Source of the DNA: CAYJEQ01 sp964369235
Lineage (GTDB): Bacteria; Bacillota; Clostridia; Oscillospirales; Ruminococcaceae
Length of the DNA: 33,237 nucleotides
Direction of reading: 5' to 3'
Assembly (NCBI GenBank): GCA_964369235.1
Contig: CAYJEQ010000021.1
Span: 1 to 33,237 of the forward strand
Below the pieces are notes generated by a model, which was not told the origin of the DNA, made no database searches, and saw nothing but the letters and a program-made list of their open reading frames with translations. Position numbers and translations under genes: made by a program. Of this stretch, positions 25,926-32,836 are shown in pieces. Each line of letters opens with the position of its first letter. Position 1 is the stretch's first letter.

Positions 25926-26435
25926 TTATTTCATCATTTCTAGGTATTTCTTTTTAGCCAGTAGTGAGCCTGAGCTATGTCCATGACAAATCGCCACTGC
26001 CAGTGCGTCCGCAGCATCATCGGGCTTTGGCACTTTGTCCAGTCCCATGATTATTCTCGTCATCTCCATAACCTGTTTCTTCTCTGCTCTACCATAACCT
26101 ACCACCGATTGTTTTACCTGTAGCGGTGTGTACTCATATATTGGTATACCATGATTAGTAGCTGCTAAAAGCACCACACCTCTAGCCTGTGCCACCATTA
26201 TGGCAGTTTTCTGATTGCTGGTGAAAAATAACTGTTCTATGCTTATTGCATCAGGATTATACTTGTTAATAAGTTCATTAATTCCGTCGTAAACATCTTT
26301 TATTCTGTATTCAAATAAGGTGCCTGCATTGGTGGTTATTGCCCCGTAATCAAGTAGTTTAAACTTTGTTTTATCGTAAACTGTAACCCCATATCCCACT
26401 ATGGCATAACCTGGGTCTATCCCTAATATTATCAT
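25926..26435 (-). CDS. ruvC: Crossover junction endodeoxyribonuclease RuvC
   Basis: RuvC resolves Holliday junctions by paired nicks. The catalytic acidic residues are recognisable: D7 in LGIDPG, the Glu of AISIEQLFF near residue 68, and the DDAADALAVAICH acidic pair near 138-141. The length of 169 residues is typical. The ribosome site is weak (GAGAG next to ATG, with AGGAAGGG further away). It is the first gene of the ruvC-ruvA-ruvB-glmM block with a well-formed promoter at 26544-26572. Confidence 0.97.
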   Translation of the reverse strand: MIILGIDPGYAIVGYGVTVYDKTKFKLLDYGAITTNAGTLFEYRIKDVYDGINELINKYNPDAISIEQLFFTSNQKTAIMVAQARGVVLLAATNHGIPIYEYTPLQVKQSVVGYGRAEKKQVMEMTRIIMGLDKVPKPDDAADALAVAICHGHSSGSLLAKKKYLEMMK

Positions 26436-26543
26436 CTCTCAGCCATGCCCTTCCTATAACCATATATTATAATTATTAAATATTCTACCATAATTTAGTA
26501 GACACATTCTTAAAGTGTATAATTATCGCATTTTAACTAATAG

Positions 26544-26572
26544 ATTATATCATAGATTATAGATTTAAACAA
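26544..26572 (-). promoter_or_regulatory. Promoter of the ruvC operon
   Basis: On the minus strand TTGTTT (26567-26572) is 17 bases from a consensus TATAAT (26544-26549), with TG one base before the -10 box. The expected start near 26537 leaves a leader of about 100 bases. No LexA-type box was recognised. Confidence 0.7.
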
Positions 26573-26721
26573 TAAAAATTTTGTCAGATATTTTATATAA
26601 TATTTAGACACATGCATCTAATACTAATAACTTTTACAGATGTGGTTATAGGTTATAGACTCTTTTTATTTTTATTGATTTTCTTCACTGTTAAATGGCT
26701 AAAAATTACCATGATATTCCC

Positions 26722-26750
26722 TTTATTCCCGTACACCGTTATGATATAAT
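26722..26750 (+). promoter_or_regulatory. Candidate promoter for the DUF2130 gene
   Basis: TTTATT (26722-26727) is followed after 17 bases by TATAAT (26745-26750) with an extended TG. The -10 box is within the left arm of inverted repeat C, so the transcript would begin inside the repeat. Confidence 0.5.
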
Positions 26751-26790
26751 AAACACTAGTGAATATAATAACTACTAGTGTTTATTATAT
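26739..26790 (+). repeat. Promoter-bearing inverted repeat, copy C
   Basis: ATATAATAAACACTAGT (26744-26760) and ACTAGTGTTTATTATAT (26774-26790) are perfect inverted copies of 17 bases separated by 13. The left side begins TTATGATATAATAAACAC (26739-26756), identical to the minus-strand sequence at 13080-13097. A TTTTA follows but no gene ends nearby on the plus strand, so a terminator role is unlikely. Confidence 0.88.
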
Positions 26791-26884
26791 TTTATATTCT
26801 CACTTTTTCGCCACCGGTGTGGCAACCAAAAGTAATGGGTGATTAAATCAAAGTTTTACAAATTAATAAATGGAGGTATAAATA

Positions 26885-28324
26885 ATGAGTGAGATTAAAT
26901 GCCCAAAATGTGGCGAAGCCTTTACAGTTGATGAATCTGGCTATATCGCCATAGCTGGACAGATTAGAGATGCTGAATTTCAAAAGGAAATTAACCAACG
27001 AGAAAAGCTAATAAAAGCCGAAAAGGAAAACCAGTTAAAGCTATATGAAGCCAATGCTAAGGCAGAACTAGAAAAGTTACTTTCTAGTTCTAAACAGGAG
27101 ATTGAACAGCTTAAATCTCAGATTAGCACTGCCGAAAATCAAAAGCTCATAGCTATTAAGGATAAGGAAACTGAGAAACTAGAGGAGCTATCAGACAAAA
27201 ACGCCCTAATTGCAAAACTTAAAAGTGAGCTAGAGCAGAAAGAAATACTGCTAAAGGCTGAAAAAGAAAACGAAATAAAGGTACTTACTGCCAATGCTCA
27301 GGCTGATTTGGAGAAAAATCTATCTGAGTCAAGGAGCGAGATAGAAAAGTTAAAGGCACAGATACAATCTGCCCATAACGAAAAAATCATGGCTATTAAA
27401 GAGGAAGAGTTTAAGAAAAAAGAAGAAATTTCTGATAAGGAAATCCAGATAACACGCCTTAAAGCTCAGATTGAAGCCGAGAAAGCTGGCACTGAGCTAG
27501 AGCTTAAAAACCTAAAGGAAAACTACGAAGCCAGATTAAAGCAAAAGGACGAAACCATTGACTATTACAAGGATTACAAAACTAAACTCTCCACAAAAAT
27601 GCTTGGGGAAACCCTAGAGCAACACTGTGAGATTGAGTTTAATCGACTGCGTCCTACTGGCTTTAGAAATGCTTATTTTGAGAAGGATAACGACGCTAAG
27701 TCAGGTAGTAAGGGAGATTATATCTTTAGGGAGCACAGTGAGGAAGGTGTGGAGTTTATCTCTATAATGTTTGAGATGAAAAACGAAATGGACACCACTG
27801 CCACCAAAAAGAAAAACGAAGATTTCCTAAAAGAGCTAGACAAGGACAGAACAGAAAAGGGCTGTGAATATGCTGTACTGGTATCACTGCTAGAGTCTGA
27901 TAACGAATACTACAATACTGGTATTGTGGATATGTCCCACCGTTACCCTAAAATGTATATAATCCGTCCACAGTTTTTTATCCCTATTATTACCCTACTG
28001 AGAAATGCTGCCATGAACTCGCTAGAATATCGTCAGCAACTGGCAGAGGTTCGCAATCAGAATATAGATATATCTAATTTCGAGAGAGATATGGTAGATT
28101 TTAAGGATAAGTTTAGTAAAAACTACGACCTTGCCAGCAGAAAATTCCAAACTGCTATTAAGGAAATTGACGAAACAATTAAACATCTTGAAAAAACCAA
28201 AGATGCTCTCCTATCCTCTGAAAATAACCTTCGTCTTGCTAATAATAAGGCTCAGGATTTAACTATTAAAAAGCTAACTAAAAACAATCCTACTATGGCT
28301 AAGAAATTTGCTGAGTTAGAGTAG
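26885..28324 (+). CDS. DUF2130 coiled-coil protein, putative PD-(D/E)XK nuclease
   Basis: A 479-residue protein recalled as DUF2130. An N-terminal half zinc ribbon (C6, C9 in CPKCG) is followed by a long coiled coil (about 35-235) and a globular domain. That domain has the layout of a PD-(D/E)XK nuclease: E243 in a helix (LGETLEQ), D278 (SKGDYIF) and E297-x-K299 (MFEMKNE). A second helical stretch (about 395-460) ends the protein. The coiled coil is a tandem duplication of 80 residues (44-123 and 124-203, about half identical). A site TGGAGG lies 8 bases before ATG. DNA processing or repair is likely from the fold, but no substrate or partner is known. It stands alone next to the ruv operon, which is divergent. 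Confidence 0.82.
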   Translation: MSEIKCPKCGEAFTVDESGYIAIAGQIRDAEFQKEINQREKLIKAEKENQLKLYEANAKAELEKLLSSSKQEIEQLKSQISTAENQKLIAIKDKETEKLEELSDKNALIAKLKSELEQKEILLKAEKENEIKVLTANAQADLEKNLSESRSEIEKLKAQIQSAHNEKIMAIKEEEFKKKEEISDKEIQITRLKAQIEAEKAGTELELKNLKENYEARLKQKDETIDYYKDYKTKLSTKMLGETLEQHCEIEFNRLRPTGFRNAYFEKDNDAKSGSKGDYIFREHSEEGVEFISIMFEMKNEMDTTATKKKNEDFLKELDKDRTEKGCEYAVLVSLLESDNEYYNTGIVDMSHRYPKMYIIRPQFFIPIITLLRNAAMNSLEYRQQLAEVRNQNIDISNFERDMVDFKDKFSKNYDLASRKFQTAIKEIDETIKHLEKTKDALLSSENNLRLANNKAQDLTIKKLTKNNPTMAKKFAELE

Positions 28325-28362
28325 AAGTTTTTTATAAGGGTAAACTACATATAAATAATTTT

Positions 28363-28416
28363 AAGCCTATTTATTAGAGTATCTACTTTACCCTAATAAA
28401 TAGGCTTTTGCTTTAC
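28363..28416 (+). terminator. Terminator of the DUF2130 gene
   Basis: AAGCCTATTTATTA (28363-28376) pairs with TAATAAATAGGCTT (28394-28407), followed by TTGCTTT. It lies about 40 bases after the stop. Confidence 0.8.
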
Positions 28417-28473
28417 CTAAAACCTATACCCACCATATACATAATAATTTTATTAACAAAATCAATCTATATA

Positions 28474-28502
28474 TTGCACTTAATTTACTTCTCTGCTAAA
28501 CT
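28474..28502 (+). promoter_or_regulatory. Candidate promoter for the histidine kinase operon
   Basis: TTGCAC (28474-28479) and TAAACT (28497-28502) are 17 bases apart with TG one base before the -10 box. The leader to the kinase gene would be about 77 bases. Confidence 0.5.
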
Positions 28503-28585
28503 AAAGATAAGAAAAATCTCTCACTTTACTATTATATAAATAACTACTAATAAAGCTAAAATTCAAGAAAGGAAATGCTATTTTA

Positions 28586-29875
28586 ATGGATATACAACAG
28601 TTTAAAAAAGACTTCCTCCAGCGTTTTTTTAATAATCAGCTTGATTTTAGGGTACGGCTTTTTAATGTACTTGCCTTCTCTGCTGCTATAATGAATATCC
28701 TTACCTTTATAGCTACCATTGTTAATAAAGAACATCCTATTGCTATGTTAATCTGTTTTTCTTCATCTTTGTTTGCCTTTGGTATGCTTATCTATTCCCA
28801 GAAAAGTGGCAACTATAATCTCTGCTACAACATTACAATAATTGGAGTATTCTTTATAGTCTTCCCCATAATATTCTTTACTGGTGGTGGCTACGATGGT
28901 GGTATGCCCTTTTATTTTATCTTTGCAGTTGTGTTTACCATCTTAATGTTAGAGGGGAAAAATGCTATTATTACCACTATCCTTGAGATACTGCTATATA
29001 TTGGGCTGTGTTTATTTGCCTACTATAACCCCCATTATGTAGTTAGGCTAAAAGATGAGGCAACCATTGTTTTTGACACAGTTATTGGACTTACTATAGT
29101 AAGTGTGGTATGTGCAGTGGTTTTATACATCCATCTTAATGAATACTCAAGGCAAAGAACACAGATATCTTTACAAAATCAAAAGCTACTACGATACGAT
29201 CAAGCTAAATCTACATTTCTGACCACAGTTGCCCACGAGGTTAAAAACCCTCTAGCAGCTATATCCATAACCTCCCATGATACCTTAGAGATGTTAAATG
29301 AACAGCCACAGGATATAGAACTTTTAAAAAGCAATCTTAGGACTATCGGCAATGTTGTCCTTAGAATTGACCGTATATTAGTTGATTTAATGGATACTGT
29401 TTCTATTGAACAGGGGCGATTATCTCTATCACTGTCTTTGGTAGATATAGAAGATGTGTTAAGAGAAGCTGTAGCTACTTTATCCAGTGATATTAAATCA
29501 AAAGGCAATATAATTATCTGGGATATAGATAGCTTACCTCCTATACAAGGAGATTTTGACCGATTAATTCAGGTGGTTATTAATCTACTGTCTAACTCGG
29601 TAAAACACACCGAAAAAGGCAGAATTACCCTTTCTCTTAAAGCCCGTAATGACAGCTATAGAGTAAGTATATCCGATACAGGCAAAGGCATGTCTGAAAA
29701 AATCCGTCAAGATGTGTTTAAAGGCTATGTTTCCTTAGACAAAGATTACTGGCGTCATGGAATTGGTCTTTATGTTTCTCACCAGATTATCACTGCCCAC
29801 AATGGTACTATAGATATAGTTAGTCAGATAGGACAAGGTACTACCGTGTCCTTTAATCTGCCTAATAATGTTTAA
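28586..29875 (+). CDS. Membrane sensor histidine kinase
   Basis: A 429-residue kinase. Six hydrophobic helices fill residues 25-185, with almost no extracellular loop apart from short turns (GGGYDGGMP near 100), so sensing is probably within or at the membrane. A short linker leads to HisKA with the phospho-acceptor H217 in FLTTVAHEVKNPLAA. The ATPase domain has an N box (VINLLSNSVKHTEKG), G1 DTGKGM, G2 GIGLYVSHQII and a final GQGTTVSF. AAGGA lies 12 bases before ATG. The response regulator follows after 43 bases and is presumed the partner. The membrane sensor part resembles no family that I can name. Confidence 0.92.
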   Translation: MDIQQFKKDFLQRFFNNQLDFRVRLFNVLAFSAAIMNILTFIATIVNKEHPIAMLICFSSSLFAFGMLIYSQKSGNYNLCYNITIIGVFFIVFPIIFFTGGGYDGGMPFYFIFAVVFTILMLEGKNAIITTILEILLYIGLCLFAYYNPHYVVRLKDEATIVFDTVIGLTIVSVVCAVVLYIHLNEYSRQRTQISLQNQKLLRYDQAKSTFLTTVAHEVKNPLAAISITSHDTLEMLNEQPQDIELLKSNLRTIGNVVLRIDRILVDLMDTVSIEQGRLSLSLSLVDIEDVLREAVATLSSDIKSKGNIIIWDIDSLPPIQGDFDRLIQVVINLLSNSVKHTEKGRITLSLKARNDSYRVSISDTGKGMSEKIRQDVFKGYVSLDKDYWRHGIGLYVSHQIITAHNGTIDIVSQIGQGTTVSFNLPNNV

Positions 29876-29918
29876 TTATTATGTTTAATACTATTAATGA
29901 GAAAGGTGTGATTTATAA

Positions 29919-30605
29919 GTGAAAGAGGTTATTTTAATGGTGGAGGATCAGCTAGAGGTTCTTCAGGCTAATCAGCGTTTATTACAACGTAGAAACTGCC
30001 TAGTACTAACTGCTCAGACTGTAAAAGAAGCCCTTACATTACTATCTACCCATCAGCCTAATTTATTAATTCTTGACATTATGCTACCCGATGGGACAGG
30101 CTATGAAATATGCCAGCACTTTCGCCAAACTAGTAATAATCCAGTGCTGTTTCTATCGGCAAAAACCGAAATTAACGACCGAATAGAAAGTCTTAAATGT
30201 GGTTGTGATTATTATTTAACTAAGCCCTATAGTTTTGATGAATTTTACGCTGTAATCCAGCGCTTACTAGACCGAGAAAAGGATATATTACAAAATCAAG
30301 GAACGGTTTTAACTGTGGGAAATCTTGTGTTAGATATGTCAAAAAATGCAGTATTTCTAGATGGCAAGGATTTGCTTCTGACTAAAACTGAATTTGCACT
30401 GTTACTTTTTTTAATGCAAAACATAGATAAAGAGCTTACTAAAGAGAGAATCTATGAAGAAGTTTGGGGAAACCACCCTAAAGACGATACAAGGGTAGTT
30501 AGTAAGCATATATCTAAGCTGCGACAGAAAACTCTTTGTGATGACAGTGATAGTTATGATATAATTTCTAGTTATGGTAAAGGTTACAAATTCATCCGAT
30601 GTTAA
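29919..30605 (+). CDS. OmpR/PhoB family response regulator
   Basis: A 228-residue two-domain regulator. The receiver has the acidic pair E9-D10, phospho-acceptor D53 (LILDIMLPDG), S80 and K102 (TKPYSF). The C-terminal winged helix (about 130-228) shows LTKTEFALLLFL, the RIYEEVWG recognition-loop region, RVVSKHISKLRQK and GKGYKF. It should be phosphorylated by the adjacent kinase and bind DNA. The start is GTG at 29919, 12 bases after GAAAGG; an ATG at 29937 is in frame but would remove the first beta strand. Confidence 0.93.
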   Translation: MKEVILMVEDQLEVLQANQRLLQRRNCLVLTAQTVKEALTLLSTHQPNLLILDIMLPDGTGYEICQHFRQTSNNPVLFLSAKTEINDRIESLKCGCDYYLTKPYSFDEFYAVIQRLLDREKDILQNQGTVLTVGNLVLDMSKNAVFLDGKDLLLTKTEFALLLFLMQNIDKELTKERIYEEVWGNHPKDDTRVVSKHISKLRQKTLCDDSDSYDIISSYGKGYKFIRC

Positions 30606-30737
30606 TTTACTACAGTAATCCTCTACTAGGACAATTGTTCCTTTTTCTTCACATTTCAAAATTTGTAAAAAAATCTGTTATACTTTATGTATGGCAGATT
30701 TTTCTTGTATATCCAGTAATTATAGGGAGGTCATAAT

Positions 30738-31109
30738 GTGGCAAAAGCCAAAATTCTACTAATCGATTCTAATAACCTCCTTGGTGAAACAGCAGTGAGA
30801 ATATTAACACGAAACGGCTACCAAGCTGTTAACTGCTGTTGTTTACCGGCAGTAGGCACAATGATTAAAGATTATAAGCCAGACATTATTATCTTAGAAG
30901 CCGATACCCCTAAAAAAGAAATTGTCCTATTTATAAAGATACTTAAAACCTTATATAGCATAAAGAAAGTCTTAGTAATATCTGGTGGAGATAATAAGGA
31001 GGAACTTATTAAGGCTGGTGCAGATATTTGGATAAGAAAACCCTTTGATGTTAATCTTCTCTTACAGGAGCTAGAACTACTATCCAGTGATAGAGCATAT
31101 CCCTTATAG
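30738..31109 (+). CDS. Stand-alone receiver-like protein with Glu at the phospho-acceptor site
   Basis: A 123-residue single-domain protein with the receiver fold: ILLIDSNN (only one of the two usual acidic residues, D10), the beta-3 strand PDIIILEADTP, VLVISGG (S82), GADIWIRKPF (K101). Aligning PDIIILE with the usual PDLIILD puts Glu at the phospho-acceptor position (residue 54), so it is probably not phosphorylated and may mimic the active state. D56 is not in the usual place. GTG 30738 is the start: GGGAGG lies seven bases before it, and the ATG two bases earlier is out of frame. It lies 130 bases after the response regulator and 40 before a lipoprotein gene. Confidence 0.82.
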   Translation: MAKAKILLIDSNNLLGETAVRILTRNGYQAVNCCCLPAVGTMIKDYKPDIIILEADTPKKEIVLFIKILKTLYSIKKVLVISGGDNKEELIKAGADIWIRKPFDVNLLLQELELLSSDRAYPL

Positions 31110-31148
31110 CAAATCTCAAATATATCAAGAAAAGGAATGGTTGCAGAT

Positions 31149-32504
31149 ATGAAATTATTAAAATATTTTAGCTTTGTTTCCCTTGGTTTTATTTCCATTA
31201 CTTGTTCCTTTGCACTTATATTAACTTCTTGTAGCACCCCTAATCAGTCTTCTATCTATATAAAAAGTAGTATAGCTGATGATTTACCAGAAGATCAGCC
31301 TAGCCAAGAGGCAGATCACCTAGAGGGTTTGTGGCATTTCACTTCCCCTGATGATTACACCAATATATATTTTGATGGCTTTGGTGGATACACCTTAACT
31401 GATGATGACAATGCAGTATCAGGCTCTTATCAATATGATGATTTGGATATTTTTCTTGATGATAATGGTAGCCCCTTTAATAAAGCTTATCTACAAAGTG
31501 ATGATTTAATGATATTTGATGATAGCGACTATTACTTTAAAAAAGAGCTTACTTTTAATACTGATCCTAATTCAGTAGTACTAGATACAGAGGATTTAGA
31601 AGGATATTGGCTTCACTTCTCTGAGGATATATCTCTGGATTTTGCCAGTGATGGTCTTGTTCACTATGTAGACAATTACACTGACCATTATAGCGATTAT
31701 ACCTACACTGAGGGTAATATTAGTTTTATAGGTAGCAGTGGTGAGCTAACTGGATATTTTGTAGGCGAGGAAAGCCACTCCCTTTATATTAGTGGTATAC
31801 CTAACTATTTCTACAAAGAAGATTTGGATAGCTATAGTCAGCAGTGGGATGATGATTACCCTACAGATGATACTTACTACCTAGAGGATACCTCCTTTTA
31901 TAATCTAGGCATTGATGTAATTTACGATCTAGATGGTAGCCTATACGGACTGGAAGACGGTGGAAACTATTTTAGGGTACTTGATAATGAAGATTACAAC
32001 ACATTTTACAGCGAACACTCGGTAGAAATTACAAATAGTCAGATAGTTGATGGTATGAAGGCAGTTTCTTTTCAGGCTATAACTGCTTTCCCACTGGACT
32101 CTATCCCCTATGATCCACTTGAGTATAATTTTTCATGGACATATAGTCTATATGATTTAGAAACTGGTTATCATCTGCCTACTAATGATTATTTCTTATA
32201 TTCTCAGGATAACAACTCTAAAATTTACTCATATTGGGTTCCCCATAATGGCGAAGATGTAAATATTGCTGTGGGACTTGACTATACTATAGATTATTCT
32301 ATTGATGGGTACTATATAGTTTATTTCTGTCAGTTTGATGTTATTATGCCTATTGATTATGATAACTTTGTTTATGGTGTCACAGCTAGAGAATGGACTT
32401 ATGATGAGTATTTCATAAATAATGAAAACTCCCAGTATATCGACTATATTGGATACACTGGATTCCCTAATAATCATCAAGGTTTATTCTGGAATATTAG
32501 CTAA
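31149..32504 (+). CDS. Acidic lipoprotein with two repeated domains
   Basis: An exported lipoprotein of 451 residues that I cannot assign to a family. A lipobox LTSC (25-28) follows a hydrophobic stretch. The mature part is rich in Asp and Tyr. Two similar blocks start at LEGLW (58-62) and LEGYW (150-154); each holds a repeated pattern of aromatic and acidic strands suggesting beta structure, such as NIYFDGFGGYTL and SLDFASDGLVHYV. A third region (about 225-451) differs. ATG at 31149 is used because AAGGA is directly against the ATG at 31137 but 12 bases before this one. The position next to a two-component system and pseudoreceiver suggests a signal-related or envelope role, by context only. 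Confidence 0.8.
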   Translation: MKLLKYFSFVSLGFISITCSFALILTSCSTPNQSSIYIKSSIADDLPEDQPSQEADHLEGLWHFTSPDDYTNIYFDGFGGYTLTDDDNAVSGSYQYDDLDIFLDDNGSPFNKAYLQSDDLMIFDDSDYYFKKELTFNTDPNSVVLDTEDLEGYWLHFSEDISLDFASDGLVHYVDNYTDHYSDYTYTEGNISFIGSSGELTGYFVGEESHSLYISGIPNYFYKEDLDSYSQQWDDDYPTDDTYYLEDTSFYNLGIDVIYDLDGSLYGLEDGGNYFRVLDNEDYNTFYSEHSVEITNSQIVDGMKAVSFQAITAFPLDSIPYDPLEYNFSWTYSLYDLETGYHLPTNDYFLYSQDNNSKIYSYWVPHNGEDVNIAVGLDYTIDYSIDGYYIVYFCQFDVIMPIDYDNFVYGVTAREWTYDEYFINNENSQYIDYIGYTGFPNNHQGLFWNIS

Positions 32505-32836
32505 TTACTGATATTTCTCTCCTTTTATATACAGTCAGTGTAGATAAATGATATATTATTTTATCATAGAAAACTACCTATATTAGAAGGTATTTCCCTA
32601 AATATACCACTGCAGAGATTTAGACTCTGATAAAAGAAAGTTTAACTAAATATATTTTATCTTCTAATTAGCGAATCTTTAAAATAATTATTATATATCT
32701 ATTTCCCACATATACATAAGTATAGTGTTGCTGGCTGTCACCTGTATCTGAGGAGGTTCCCTCCTCCTCAGATACAGGTATAACATAATTAAATCTATAA
32801 AAATAAAGAAAATACAAAGAAAGGAATGGTGATTTT
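32505..32836. other. Gap between the lipoprotein and the DUF3137-like gene
   Basis: In these 332 bases I see no gene. It is AT-rich apart from the perfect hairpin at 32740-32779 and a weak CAGAG/CTCTG inverted repeat near 32612-32628 that might weakly end the lipoprotein transcript. The binding site GAAAGGA of the next gene is at its right end. Confidence 0.5.
32740..32779. repeat. Perfect 17-bp hairpin without a T-run
   Basis: ACCTGTATCTGAGGAGG (32740-32756) and CCTCCTCAGATACAGGT (32763-32779) are exact inverted copies around TTCCCT. No T-run follows on either strand, so it is not a classic terminator. It may be a processing or operator element, a remnant of a terminator or a protein-binding palindrome. 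Confidence 0.9.

Larger units (their letters stand above)
26436..26884. other. Divergent intergenic region between ruvC and the DUF2130 gene
   Basis: This 449-base stretch holds no gene. It contains the ruvC promoter (26544-26572, minus), a gene-free AT-rich middle (26573-26720), the promoter-bearing inverted repeat copy C (26739-26790, plus) and a small hairpin GCCAC/GTGGC around CGGT at 26810-26823 just before the leader of the DUF2130 gene. Confidence 0.7.

Noticed and set aside
30629..30650. Terminator after the response regulator (AGGACAATTGTTCCT then TTTTT)
   Set aside because: The stem has only a few pairs with a mismatch; too weak to state with confidence, though TTTTT follows.
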